Positions 47,546-57,219 are shown, counted from the stretch's first letter. The stretch is 60,982 nt of DNA from Paenibacillus alvei (GCA_945881905.1 CAMCVV010000001.1:1-60982); one strand, 5' to 3'. Made by a program: numbers and translations. The notes: a model not told the origin generated them from the letters alone.

Positions 47546-50500
47546 CTATAAATTTTTCTGATAGACATCCTCAATCCGCGTTGCAATTCCACAAAGATTA
47601 TAATTTTGTTGCAGATGCACGATCGCGGCTTGCGCAAGAACGATCTGCTGCTGAGGATGCTGAAGTAAATCGATTAGAGAACGAGCTAATTCATCTGAAT
47701 TCTGCGGAGGAACGAGGATCCCTGTGACACCATCTTCAATAATTTCTTGTAAGCCACCAACACGTGATGCAACGACAGGAGTCCCACAAGACATCGCTTC
47801 TAGGCACACCATACCGAACGGCTCGTATAAAGATGGAATCACACAAATATCTGCTCGCTGTAGCAATTGAAATTTATCAACAGCTTGCAAAAAACCTACG
47901 AAGTGAACATGTTTGCCTAATGGCAAAGCCAATTGTTGAAGTTGTTCTCCTATAGGTCCAATTCCTGCAATGATGAGTTGGATGTGAGGAAAATCAGTGA
48001 TTAGCAGTGATAAGGCCTCTAGTAAGATGTGAACTCCTTTTTCTGGGACAAGTCGGCCTAAGAAGCAAAGCAGGGGCTGGTGAACGTGACTCGCGAATGC
48101 TTCCTCTAAAGCTCTTGATGGAGGCAACGTGTCAGGAGACATATCAAAAAAAGTCGAAGCAGATAGGAGTTGAGTCCTATCTTTAGGACAAGTTATACCG
48201 TTGGGAATGACTGTGATAGCTGATTCAGGTATAGAAAAAAGTTGCATAACTTCGTCTTGCATCGCATAGCTACAGGTAATCAATGCATCGGATGCGTGCG
48301 TCAATGCATATTCAAACTGATGGATTCGTTGTTGCAGTGAGGTGTGCAGTTGATTCGAAAACCGCCCTGATTCTGTAGCATGAATCGTAGTGATCAGCGG
48401 GAGTTGAAGTGATTGCTGCAATTCAATGGCAGCGTTATACACGAGCCAATCATGTGCGTGAATCAAGTCAATGTGAATCTGTGGGGAAAGGATATCGACG
48501 ACGAAATCAGCTATCGCGATATTCATTTGAAATACCCAATCCATAAAAAGTACGGGTGGCATAGAAGGTAATAATGAAACGCGATGAACGTGAACACCAG
48601 CGACGAATTCATAAGCAGGAACATCTATACATGCACAGGTAATGATATGTACACGGTGACCATGTTCTGCTAATTGGCGAGACTGATCATAGACAGCAAC
48701 CCCTAGTCCACCTGTAATGTGTGGAGGATATTCCCAAGTGAGTATGAGGATACATCGGGATTTCTCTGTTGACTGGATCTGTAAGTGTAGCTCTTGAGCG
48801 AAAGCCAACTGGCCAGAAATAACTTGTGGACCAGGCACATTTTGCGGTAGTAAACTCGCCAATGACAAATCAGGGAGGATGGATGCGTGTTGTTCAAGTA
48901 AGCTAAGCCATGCCTCATTTTCTTCTAGAAGAACATCTGTATCTGTAACGACGTCGAGCAGTTGATGAAATTGATGGAGGTGTGTCGTGATTCTTTGTTG
49001 TGCATAGGAGGTAAATGTACCAGCATCCATCATGAATGCCCAGTCACTGCTTTGCGCAAGCATAAGTTCTCTTGCCGCTTGGTGAATCATACGATGTTTC
49101 ACAGAAGTGATCATCGATGAATTCAAATAGGATCGTGCAATGTGTATCATGCGATCTTCTGCAGCATGTAACCGCGGGTAGATCCAAGCTGTTTTCGGCT
49201 GAAGCCATACATCTGAATAACCCCCGCGTCCCCAACTCGATAGAGGCAAGGTCGCTTGGTATTGTGGAGGGTATTGCTGCAGATACTCACTTACATGTAT
49301 CGAGGAAATACCAGATTGGTGTTGTAACTTCTGTAATACAGCTTCGAGCCAAGTAGGACCTTCATACCACCAGTGACCGAACAACTCTGCATCAAAGCAA
49401 CAAATACTGATAGGTGGATAAGGAGTATCTCTTGTTTGCGACAAGTGTCTGAGTTGTTTTGCGCATGCACGAACGAAGTGTTCTGCATGTTGCTCTGCTT
49501 GATACGCAGCTTTCCCTTGATCATAGGGCTGTTTCTGCTCCGTTGCTCCGGTAATTCGAAAGTATTTGAAACCTATGTGCGTACGGATTTCATCTAGAAG
49601 GAGAAAAGGCTTAATATAATTAAATTCGTCCGAGTCATCTTGACCTAGGTCAAAACCAATATCTCGATAGTATTCTCGATATAAGGGATCGCTCGGATAT
49701 CCATCATGTGCATTCCACACGTGTTCACTTGCTTCACGATCTCGAGCAAATGCAGCTGTACCACTGGGTGTCCACACAGGACGATGTGAATATGGTTCGG
49801 GATGAAGTAAGGTAGGGTCAAGATTGATGTCATGTGGATGTGGATGTGGGGCATGAACCCTATCGGTTGCTGCGCGCAGGGCTTGATCGTCAATGAGGAT
49901 ATATCGAACTCCCAACGCTTGCAAGTGGCGCTCAATCTCTGGAGAATACCCACACTCAGGCAACCAAATTCCTGCAGGCATGCAATCAAAATGACGTTGA
50001 AATTCAGTTAGTGCAGCGTCAAGTTGCATGTGTAGGATTTCTGTATTCTTGCATAGCGGTAAGAAAGCATGTGTCGCTGCACAAACCATTAGTTCAAGCA
50101 AACCTTGTTTTTGCAAATCCGCAAATCTTCGAATAAGATCACACTGCAGATCGTCATAGAGCACAAGTAATTGTTTGTAACGTTTGGCGTAATGCTCAGC
50201 TGTAACAAGCAAAGCAGGTTGTGCGTGTAATCGAATGACTTCCTTCTCGGAAAGCTCAACTAATCGAGCTACATATAAGCGTGCCCTTCGCTTCATTTCT
50301 TCGTCATCTAGCATTGCAAGCAGTGTCGGAGATAATGAAAGAGTTAGGCGTATCGAGACATTCGCTTGTATCAGGTGAACACACATCTCGATGAGTGGCA
50401 AATAAACATCGACAAGAGCTTCGTAATACCATTTCTCTTCGATCGTCAGGAAATCGGAAGGTTGTTTGACATAAGGCAAATGAGCATGAAGGACAATCGC

Positions 50501-50596
50501 TACGAAGCCATCATGACGATGTTGCGCATTCAACAGAGCAGAGTGCTTATCTCGATGAAGTGAACGACTATCAATCAGCACAGAACAATCATTCAT
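47546..50596 (-). CDS. GH57-GT4 fusion (glucan branching enzyme plus glycogen-synthase-like domain)
   Basis: A 1016-residue two-enzyme fusion. Residues about 30-590 are a GH57 domain: IVLHAHLPYVKQ (region 1), GIWLPECGYSPEIERHL (catalytic Glu), CCFDAELFGHWWYEG (acid/base Asp) and a helical end domain typical of 1,4-alpha-glucan branching enzymes. Residues about 620-1016 are GT4: LTWEYPPHITGGLGVAVYDQSRQLA (nucleotide-sugar loop), PNGITCP, FLGRLVPEKGVHILLEAL and the EX7E segment EPFGMVCLE. The start ATG 50596 overlaps the end of the DUF4912 gene; a longer upstream ATG reading runs into that gene and is rejected. The combination suggests that one polypeptide elongates and branches an alpha-glucan. 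Confidence 0.9.
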   Translation of the reverse strand: MNDCSVLIDSRSLHRDKHSALLNAQHRHDGFVAIVLHAHLPYVKQPSDFLTIEEKWYYEALVDVYLPLIEMCVHLIQANVSIRLTLSLSPTLLAMLDDEEMKRRARLYVARLVELSEKEVIRLHAQPALLVTAEHYAKRYKQLLVLYDDLQCDLIRRFADLQKQGLLELMVCAATHAFLPLCKNTEILHMQLDAALTEFQRHFDCMPAGIWLPECGYSPEIERHLQALGVRYILIDDQALRAATDRVHAPHPHPHDINLDPTLLHPEPYSHRPVWTPSGTAAFARDREASEHVWNAHDGYPSDPLYREYYRDIGFDLGQDDSDEFNYIKPFLLLDEIRTHIGFKYFRITGATEQKQPYDQGKAAYQAEQHAEHFVRACAKQLRHLSQTRDTPYPPISICCFDAELFGHWWYEGPTWLEAVLQKLQHQSGISSIHVSEYLQQYPPQYQATLPLSSWGRGGYSDVWLQPKTAWIYPRLHAAEDRMIHIARSYLNSSMITSVKHRMIHQAARELMLAQSSDWAFMMDAGTFTSYAQQRITTHLHQFHQLLDVVTDTDVLLEENEAWLSLLEQHASILPDLSLASLLPQNVPGPQVISGQLAFAQELHLQIQSTEKSRCILILTWEYPPHITGGLGVAVYDQSRQLAEHGHRVHIITCACIDVPAYEFVAGVHVHRVSLLPSMPPVLFMDWVFQMNIAIADFVVDILSPQIHIDLIHAHDWLVYNAAIELQQSLQLPLITTIHATESGRFSNQLHTSLQQRIHQFEYALTHASDALITCSYAMQDEVMQLFSIPESAITVIPNGITCPKDRTQLLSASTFFDMSPDTLPPSRALEEAFASHVHQPLLCFLGRLVPEKGVHILLEALSLLITDFPHIQLIIAGIGPIGEQLQQLALPLGKHVHFVGFLQAVDKFQLLQRADICVIPSLYEPFGMVCLEAMSCGTPVVASRVGGLQEIIEDGVTGILVPPQNSDELARSLIDLLQHPQQQIVLAQAAIVHLQQNYNLCGIATRIEDVYQKNL

Positions 50597-51125
50597 GAGA
50601 AGGTACTTCCTTCGCGATCGAATGAGCCCAATCAGCTGTCGGTGAGTAAAGACTATATGCGGAAAATTGCTCAACAGAGTGAGAGTGCAGTCTAGCATGA
50701 GCAAACCAATCTTCAAGGAGGTGCGCTGAGATAGCAGTGTATCTTGGACTCGAACCAGCTTCTGCAGGTAAAGTCACTAAATGAGAGCGAAGTAAAGGAA
50801 CGAACGGTTGTTCTTCATCATTAATGCCCAGCTCAGCGAATAGAACACTACCCGGTGGAAGGTTGTCTATGAATATGTGGTCCATTCCTGCAAGCGAATA
50901 AGAAAGCAAAGGTGAAGCTAAGGGAGCTTCAGAAGATTGCTTCGTTACATCATATACGTGCAGAGTAAATGAAAGCTTTTTACGTGTAAAGCCGAAATGT
51001 CTAGAGACCATATTCATTTTCCTTGAAGATACATGCCAGTATGCAAAAAGCGCTTGTGGATGAACAGCTACCACGTACAATTGGTCATGATTCACTGTTC
51101 TGTAGTGGAGTATATTTCTCGTCAT
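50589..51125 (-). CDS. DUF4912 domain protein
   Basis: A 178-residue cytosolic protein with the DUF4912 pattern: YVVAVHPQALFAYWHVS, LHVYDVT, DHIFIDNLPPGSVLFAELG and PLLRSHLVTLPA. DUF4912 proteins are commonly found beside GH57/GT4 alpha-glucan genes; a carbohydrate-binding or scaffolding role is inferred from this. It opens the glucan operon, its stop overlapping the start of the fusion gene by eight bases. AGGTG precedes the ATG. Confidence 0.9.
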   Translation of the reverse strand: MTRNILHYRTVNHDQLYVVAVHPQALFAYWHVSSRKMNMVSRHFGFTRKKLSFTLHVYDVTKQSSEAPLASPLLSYSLAGMDHIFIDNLPPGSVLFAELGINDEEQPFVPLLRSHLVTLPAEAGSSPRYTAISAHLLEDWFAHARLHSHSVEQFSAYSLYSPTADWAHSIAKEVPSHE

Positions 51126-51159
51126 TACACACCTGCTTGGTCAATCATCTTAAGCATCC

Positions 51160-51188
51160 ATTATATCACATTGGCTTGAAGGTTCGAA
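51160..51188 (-). promoter_or_regulatory. extended -10 promoter of the glucan operon
   Basis: On the minus strand TGTGATATAAT gives a consensus -10 (51160-51165) with TG extension, and TTCGAA (51183-51188) 17 bases upstream as a weak -35. The start codon of the DUF4912 gene lies 34 bases downstream of the -10. Confidence 0.6.
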
Positions 51189-51203
51189 GTACATGTGAAA
51201 TAA

Positions 51204-51416
51204 TTAAGACTTCGAATGATTACCCTCTTGCGTATTCGTTAATTGCATTAAAGAATCATAACGATTCGTTGCTTCAAGGATGCTTTGATATTGCTCTTCA
51301 GGTATATCGTTGAATGCTTGCGTATATCCTTGGTGATAGTGCACTGTAAGCATAGCGGATTGATCGTCATAATCAATATGGGTAATTTGCTTTGAATTAA
51401 TAGGGGTCATGGACAT
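51204..51416 (-). CDS. small KTSC-domain-like protein
   Basis: A 70-residue protein. ATG 51416 has AAGGAG ten bases upstream; the longer reading to 51479 adds a basic stretch without a ribosome site. The sequence PINSKQITHIDYDDQSAMLTV, then FNDIPEEQYQSILEA, matches the KTSC pattern (YD-x-L-x-V-x-F, P-x-Y-x2-L-x-A). The function of KTSC domains is unclear, possibly nucleic-acid binding. It precedes the glucan operon on the same strand but is separated by a promoter. Confidence 0.7.
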   Translation of the reverse strand: MSMTPINSKQITHIDYDDQSAMLTVHYHQGYTQAFNDIPEEQYQSILEATNRYDSLMQLTNTQEGNHSKS

Positions 51417-51674
51417 GCATGGTTCACTCCTTCGATACCGTTTCACGGATGATATAGTTCTCAAAATCATCTTATGCAAGCAAGGATGTATTTATTCGCC
51501 CAAATCGAGATGAATGGATATTGAAGATGAGTATGTAATCTTAAGGAACAATTACACAAATAAGGTGATAAGAAAAACACTAAATTCTCTTGAAGTAAAA
51601 AAAGGAATTTGGTAATCGATGAACGAATATTTTAGGATATGAGATATGCTTTGAACAGAATGGAGGTCGTATAC

Positions 51675-52094
51675 ATGAGTTTCTGTTGTGGAGCTAGTAT
51701 GATAGGTACCAAAGGTACATTAAAACATATTCGAACGCAAATACATCACGTACCGATTTTGTTTTGTCCTGTGTGTCATCGTATTGAAGTCCATCATCTC
51801 ATCAAAAATGAATACGATATGTTATCAGAATATGCACACAGTGATGGCGCGCATGAAGTAGATTTTGCTGAATACGCGGAAGCTAAAGAAAAATTCCTTT
51901 ATGATAATTGTGTGAATCATGAAGGGGAAGAACCGATGACTATTGTCGATAATCAAATTGACATGGCGTTAGATTTACTTACCTTAGCCAAAGCTATGGC
52001 TGATGAAAAGTGGGAAGAACAGCTCATAGGAAGACTTATCGTACTTAGCTCTCGACGCGGTAAGTTACTCCGTCGGAAATCAGCGAAAGCATAG
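51675..52094 (+). CDS. small protein with N-terminal Cys pair zinc-ribbon-like segment
   Basis: A 139-residue protein. ATG 51675 follows GGAGG at eight bases. MSFCCGA and LFCPVCHRIEVH give two Cys pairs about 28 residues apart, resembling the YgiT-type zinc ribbon, followed by an acidic helical region (AEYAEAKEKFLYDNCVNHEGEEP) and a basic C-terminus (RRGKLLRRKSAKA). I know no exact family. No antitoxin partner is adjacent. Confidence 0.65.
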   Translation: MSFCCGASMIGTKGTLKHIRTQIHHVPILFCPVCHRIEVHHLIKNEYDMLSEYAHSDGAHEVDFAEYAEAKEKFLYDNCVNHEGEEPMTIVDNQIDMALDLLTLAKAMADEKWEEQLIGRLIVLSSRRGKLLRRKSAKA

Positions 52095-52297
52095 AGATAA
52101 TCAGCTACCTACATCATGCATCGATCAAACATATCTACCGTCCATCAATTGTGGGGCGGTTTTCCTGTATATCAGTCATCATCGAGAAACCATCGACGCA
52201 GGAATATATTCGCAATTATCTGCAAATTCGATTACAATAATAAGCAAATAAAGGGATATTTCATTATGATCATAGATGAAATAAAGGAGTTAGGCCA

Positions 52298-53314
52298 ATG
52301 AGATATTCGAAGTTAGGCAAATCAGATGTTCTTGCATCATCTTTAGGATTTGGAGCTATGAATTTACCAGGTGTCCCTTTTGATCAAGCCAAAGAAGCGC
52401 TCAATTATGCATTAGACCAAGGAATCAATTATATCGATACGGCTGCGGCTTATCGCAACAGCGAAGAGATCATTGGGGATAGTATTTCACATCGACGGCA
52501 AGAGTATTTCTTAGCTACGAAAACTGCACAACGCACGTACGAAGGTGCGATGGAAGAAATCAATCGCAGTTTAACGCGGATGAAAACCGACTGTATTGAT
52601 TTGATTCAAATACACTATGTGAATTATGTGAAAGAATTCACACAAATTCGAAGTGAAGGCGGAGCGTACGAAGCGGCATTAGAAGCTCAACGTGCAGGCA
52701 AAGTAAAATACATTGGAATAACCGGTCATCGACCAGAACTGTTAGCGAAGTGGGTATCCAAAGTTCAATTTGATCAGGTGCTTTTTCATTTAAATTTAGC
52801 ACAACCCTTTGCGTTGGATGAATTGATTCCGATGGCAACACAATTAGATATGATGAAAATTGCGATGAAACCTCTGTCAGGAGGATTTATCCAACCTGTC
52901 GATAAAGCGATTCGCTATCCGTATTCGCAAGATGTCCACGTCACGATCTCGGGTATGGTAAGTAAGCAAGAAGTGATAGAAAATATAGCTGCACAGCAAT
53001 CAGAAGTTCAACAAGAGGAACGACATGAATTAGAACAATTAGCTATAGAACTTGGTGCGCATAACTGCCGCAGATGCAACTATTGTTCATGTCCTCTCGA
53101 GATATCGATTCCTGATTTCATGATTTCGAGTGTGTTTAGTAAGAAATTCGGTTTGTTAACGCGAGGGGAAGGGTTTTTTCAGCAGCAAAAAGAACGCGTG
53201 ATGTCTTGCGCAGATTATGAGCCATGTAAAGTAAAACCGTTATGTGAACAGGTATGTCCCTATCATTTGCCGATGCAAAAAGTAATTCAAGAAACAGCAT
53301 CTTATTTCGTGTGA
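52298..53314 (+). CDS. aldo/keto reductase with C-terminal Fe-S-like cysteine tail
   Basis: A 338-residue protein. The first 240 residues are an aldo/keto reductase barrel with Asp and Tyr of YIDTAAAYRNSE, Lys in LATKTAQ and His in LIQIHYV. The last 90 residues carry NCRRCNYCSCP and then SCADYEPCKVKPLCEQVCPYH, nine or so cysteines spaced like ferredoxin-type [4Fe-4S] ligands. Such fusions are annotated as aldo/keto reductase with 4Fe-4S binding domain; the electron source is unknown. TAAAGGAG precedes the ATG. Confidence 0.88.
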   Translation: MRYSKLGKSDVLASSLGFGAMNLPGVPFDQAKEALNYALDQGINYIDTAAAYRNSEEIIGDSISHRRQEYFLATKTAQRTYEGAMEEINRSLTRMKTDCIDLIQIHYVNYVKEFTQIRSEGGAYEAALEAQRAGKVKYIGITGHRPELLAKWVSKVQFDQVLFHLNLAQPFALDELIPMATQLDMMKIAMKPLSGGFIQPVDKAIRYPYSQDVHVTISGMVSKQEVIENIAAQQSEVQQEERHELEQLAIELGAHNCRRCNYCSCPLEISIPDFMISSVFSKKFGLLTRGEGFFQQQKERVMSCADYEPCKVKPLCEQVCPYHLPMQKVIQETASYFV

Positions 53315-53366
53315 TGGTATTAGTTAACATAACGATTTGAAGTCATATATAAAGGAGTTCTGTGAA

Positions 53367-54929
53367 ATGCATATCCATCCCATTGAATTTGCTATCCGCA
53401 CAATAGATAATCTTAGATCACACAATGAAAATGTAGAGTTAGCTAGCGAAGGGCCTATCGAAGAAGGAATGGTGCTCTTTGTTACACAGTCGGATCTCTT
53501 AGCTGATGCAGTATGTGGTCAGCCAAACGTAGACGATTGCTTGGTTCGGTTACGGAAGAAGGGTATTTTTACAGGAGCAGCGGGTGAAGTCGAAGCTCTG
53601 CCTACCCTGGGGCTATTGCCGTACCCGTACGTGATCGTTGCAGGGCTCGGACACGCGGCTACATCGGATACGCTTCGCACAGCTACAGGGTTTGCAGCGC
53701 GCAAAGCAAACGCGCTGCAATTAGAGCGCTTGGCGATTATGTTGCCAAGCGCATGTGACCCTGGCCTAGCGGGACAAGCGCTGGCCGAAGGGCTGTTGCT
53801 AGGTACGTATCGTGCAACGACGTACCAGCAGCATCCCACCGAGCGGCACGATATCCGCTCGGTGGTGTTCATTGCAGAGGCAGCTGCGCATGAGCCTCTG
53901 CAGCAAGCTCTGCGCATAGCTGAAGCCTATGCGGAAGGCACGAACTACGCCCGGGATTTAACGAATCTCCCAGGCAATGTCCTGACGCCAATGATGCTTG
54001 CGACAGAAGCGCAAAAGCTTGCCGAGCATCACGGTTTCCCGATCGAAGTGCTCGACGTAAGTGCGCTTACCGCTCTAGGCATGGGCGGTTTGCTAGGGGT
54101 AGGCCAAGGAAGCGCCAACCCGCCATATCTGATCACCTTAACGTATCAAGGTGATCAGGAATCAACTGACATCATCGGTCTTGTCGGCAAAGGCATTACC
54201 TTCGACACAGGCGGAATCTCCATCAAACCTGCAGCAAGTATGGAAGAGATGATATCTGACATGGGTGGGGCAGCTTCGGTGCTCGGGACGATGCATATTA
54301 TCGGAAGGTTGCGACCACGATGTAACGTCATCGCGGTCATTGCTACAGCTGAGAATATGCCATCGAGTACAGCGCTTAAACCAGGCGATCTCATTACAAC
54401 GCTCAGTGGTAAAACGATAGAAATTACGAACACCGATGCTGAAGGCCGTGTCGTTCTTGCCGATGCAGTGACCTACGCGAAACAGCGCGGAGCGAATCGT
54501 TTGATCGACATCGCTACGTTGACGGGAGCAGTATCTGTCGCATTAGGAGACTTCGTTACGGGTGCAGTGACGAACGACGACTTGTTTTTGCAATCATTGT
54601 TACATGCAGCCACACTTACGGGGGAGAAAATATGGCAACTCCCGAGTTTCCCTGAATACCACAAGGCACTGCGAAGTGACGTTGCAGATCTCAAAAATTC
54701 AACGAAAACGCGTTCAGCAGGTGCAATTACAGGCGCACTATTTATCGGAGTTTTTGCAGAACAAACCCCATGGATTCATTTGGATATCGCAGGCACAGCA
54801 TTCTTGAGTAGTGCGATCGGTATTGAACCTAAGAGAGCAACAGGCGTTATGGTGCGCACGTTAGCTACATGGGTTTGCCAGCAAGATACTCACCTTACGT
54901 ATCTCAACACGAACAAAAACAATCTGTAA
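53367..54929 (+). CDS. pepA: leucyl aminopeptidase (M17)
   Basis: A 520-residue cytosolic metallo-aminopeptidase. The C-terminal catalytic domain shows VGKGITFDTGGISIKPA (Lys and Asp ligands) and TNTDAEGRVVLADA. AAAGGAG lies eight bases before ATG 53367. The stretch from about 53580 to 54140 is strikingly GC-rich (two 60-base lines I counted each have about 62 per cent) compared with flanks near 40 per cent. The N-terminal and early linker parts lie within that patch. The reading frame is intact. Confidence 0.94.
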   Translation: MHIHPIEFAIRTIDNLRSHNENVELASEGPIEEGMVLFVTQSDLLADAVCGQPNVDDCLVRLRKKGIFTGAAGEVEALPTLGLLPYPYVIVAGLGHAATSDTLRTATGFAARKANALQLERLAIMLPSACDPGLAGQALAEGLLLGTYRATTYQQHPTERHDIRSVVFIAEAAAHEPLQQALRIAEAYAEGTNYARDLTNLPGNVLTPMMLATEAQKLAEHHGFPIEVLDVSALTALGMGGLLGVGQGSANPPYLITLTYQGDQESTDIIGLVGKGITFDTGGISIKPAASMEEMISDMGGAASVLGTMHIIGRLRPRCNVIAVIATAENMPSSTALKPGDLITTLSGKTIEITNTDAEGRVVLADAVTYAKQRGANRLIDIATLTGAVSVALGDFVTGAVTNDDLFLQSLLHAATLTGEKIWQLPSFPEYHKALRSDVADLKNSTKTRSAGAITGALFIGVFAEQTPWIHLDIAGTAFLSSAIGIEPKRATGVMVRTLATWVCQQDTHLTYLNTNKNNL

Positions 54930-54952
54930 GTGTCCGAAATGAGGCGTAATCA

Positions 54953-56215
54953 ATGGCAAATCCCTTCAGCACCTTATGGGGTTCACGTAAACCCATGTCC
55001 ACAGTGCGCAAAAACTTAATCTTTATTAACATAGAATCGATCCCTTCAATCATTGTGATTCAACTTATGGGCGGCCCTTTTTTGACGGGTTATTTAATAT
55101 ATCTCGGAGCGAGTTCACAACAAATCGGGTTTGTATTAGCTGTCTCTGCACTCGTGAATCTGATCCAAATCGTCATGGCACTTGTCATGCAAAGAATTCG
55201 AAATCGTCGCGTGATGGTGATTATTTGTTTTACATTTTTCCGCTGTTTATGGGTGAGTGCAGGACTGATTCCTTTTTTTATTTCTCCAGAGTGGGCAATC
55301 CAAGTGTACACGATATTGTTCATGATGGCATTTATGTGCAGTGCTGCGGGAAATGTTGTGTGGGCTTCGTTGATCGGGGATCTTGTACCTGCATCCGTGA
55401 GAGGGCGATACTTCGGTATCCGCAATACGATCATTGGTGCAGTAGGTAGTATCGCTTTATATGTAGGTGGTCAGATCATGGATCGCTTTCCAGGAGGACA
55501 AGGCTTTCAGATTTTATTTTGGCTTTGTGTGGGAATTGTCATCGTGAACACGGTATTGATGTTCAAATATCCCAATGCACCCTTCGTGCCTTCTGTAGAA
55601 ACCGATTCATTGAAAATGATTCATAAACCATTTAGAGATCGGAAATACTTGAAATCTGTTATTTTTTTGTCCGTGTATCTCTTTATCATGAATATCTCGG
55701 TTCCTTTTTTTCCATATGTGATGCTGAAGATACTTGATCTAAGCTACTCTTCAGTGTCTTTGATTATTGTCGTTCATACCATCGCGATTATGGTGAGTAA
55801 TTATGTGTGGGGGAATTTGAATACACTGCACAGCAATCAAAGATTGTTGTTTTATACGCTTCCTTTTTTGGCATTGTCTTGTTTATTGTGGGGGACATTG
55901 ATGTTTCTACCTACGATGCTTGTGTTAATACTCATTCATGTTGTTCTTGGGATTGGTCTTGGAGGATTTAATCAGATCGCGTTCAATTATATTATTGGGG
56001 ATACACCCAAAACGGAGCGTCCCATGTATATTGCAGTTTTTTCAGCATTTACTGGATTTTTCATATTTTTGGGACCGTTAATCGGAGGAAGAATATACGA
56101 TTGGGCCAAAAATTATGCGGAGTGGATACAAATCTATGGAATTTCAGCAAGTGTAGGCTTTCTGTTACTGGTGTATGGGTATTTCATCGGGAATCGGGTA
56201 TTGCGAAATCGTTAA
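54953..56215 (+). CDS. MFS transporter
   Basis: A 420-residue protein with about twelve membrane helices and an MFS-like loop (MQRIRNRRVMVIICF) between helices 2 and 3. The N-terminus is typical of a Bacillales family often annotated only as MFS transporter. Substrate unknown. It follows pepA by 23 bases and precedes the Gfo/Idh gene by 27 bases, making a possible three-gene operon. AATGAGGCGTAATC precedes the ATG, a weak ribosome site. Confidence 0.88.
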   Translation: MANPFSTLWGSRKPMSTVRKNLIFINIESIPSIIVIQLMGGPFLTGYLIYLGASSQQIGFVLAVSALVNLIQIVMALVMQRIRNRRVMVIICFTFFRCLWVSAGLIPFFISPEWAIQVYTILFMMAFMCSAAGNVVWASLIGDLVPASVRGRYFGIRNTIIGAVGSIALYVGGQIMDRFPGGQGFQILFWLCVGIVIVNTVLMFKYPNAPFVPSVETDSLKMIHKPFRDRKYLKSVIFLSVYLFIMNISVPFFPYVMLKILDLSYSSVSLIIVVHTIAIMVSNYVWGNLNTLHSNQRLLFYTLPFLALSCLLWGTLMFLPTMLVLILIHVVLGIGLGGFNQIAFNYIIGDTPKTERPMYIAVFSAFTGFFIFLGPLIGGRIYDWAKNYAEWIQIYGISASVGFLLLVYGYFIGNRVLRNR

Positions 56216-56242
56216 CGCCAGGTGTATGAAAGGAGATGTGCG

Positions 56243-57163
56243 TTGAAAAAGAGAGTAGGTTTAATCGGTCTCGGAGATATCGCGCAAAAAGTCTATTTAC
56301 CTCTCTTATCTGTCCATGAACAAGTAGACATTGTTGGTATCATGAGCACTTCACCGATAACGGTAAAGAAATTACAAGAAAAATATCACATTCCACTGGG
56401 TACTTCAAAAGTAGATCAATTATTGCAACAAGATCTCGATGCGATATTTGTCCACAGCCCTACAGAAACGCATTATGCGATCGTGAAAGAATGTATCACA
56501 CGAGGGATAGATGTGTATGTAGATAAGCCGCTTTCTTATGAATGGATGGAGTCAGTAGAGTTATCACTTTTAGCGGAGAAGAAAGGTGTACTGCTTGCAG
56601 TTGGATTTAACCGAAGATATGCACCGTTGTATTGCGAAGCGAAGCGATGGATGCAAGATGCAGGTGGTTTCGATTGGTGTTCAGCGGTTAAGCATCGGGT
56701 AAAGCAACAAAAACATAGCTTTAAACAAACCATGTATGATGATTTGATTCACATTCTCGATATTCTTTTGTGGCTTGGTGAGGAATCTTGTGAAGTTCAT
56801 GGACACCAACACAAAATTGATCAAGAAGGCAGAATGCTTCATACTTCAGGTAATGTTTCATTCGGTGAAGCGACAGGAAGCTATAGTATGGTACGATTAG
56901 CTGGTATCGATATCGAGAAGCTAGAACTTCATGGGGGAGGGCGTTCTGTAGAAGTCACGAATCTCGAGACAGCTATCTTTTATGAACACGGCGTGATGCC
57001 GAGAACCAGAAGTTATGGTAGCTGGGATTCGTTACTTATGCGACGAGGATTCGAAGGGATTATCGACCATTTCTTGCAAAGCATAGACAACCCACAGGAA
57101 TGTAACATTCGAGCTGACCTCGTTCTAGAATCACATCGTCTCGTAGAGCGATTATCGCTCTAG
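56243..57163 (+). CDS. Gfo/Idh/MocA family oxidoreductase
   Basis: A 306-residue NAD(P)-dependent sugar or inositol-type oxidoreductase. KKRVGLIGLGDIAQKVYLP is the Rossmann loop and VDKPLSYE carries the conserved Lys-Pro. The start is TTG 56243, seven bases after AAAGGAG; a GTG at 56222 would put that site inside the gene. The substrate is unknown. It is downstream of the MFS gene, so it may act on what that gene transports. Confidence 0.88.
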   Translation: MKKRVGLIGLGDIAQKVYLPLLSVHEQVDIVGIMSTSPITVKKLQEKYHIPLGTSKVDQLLQQDLDAIFVHSPTETHYAIVKECITRGIDVYVDKPLSYEWMESVELSLLAEKKGVLLAVGFNRRYAPLYCEAKRWMQDAGGFDWCSAVKHRVKQQKHSFKQTMYDDLIHILDILLWLGEESCEVHGHQHKIDQEGRMLHTSGNVSFGEATGSYSMVRLAGIDIEKLELHGGGRSVEVTNLETAIFYEHGVMPRTRSYGSWDSLLMRRGFEGIIDHFLQSIDNPQECNIRADLVLESHRLVERLSL

Positions 57164-57219
57164 GATAACGCGGAATACCCAACGTATAATGAAACCAGGA
57201 TAAGAAGATAGGAGTGGAC

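Noticed and set aside
52116-52301. 61-codon frame before the second aldo/keto reductase
   Set aside because: No ribosome site, unrecognisable sequence, and it ends inside the ribosome site/start of the reductase gene; judged intergenic.
53519-53917. 132-codon open frame antisense to pepA
   Set aside because: It lies opposite the GC-rich block of an intact, conserved pepA frame; composition (Ser/Arg/Cys/Ala-rich) is that of a shadow frame and no ribosome site is present.
55090-55434. 114-codon minus-strand frame inside the MFS gene
   Set aside because: Shadow of transmembrane coding sequence, with no start context.
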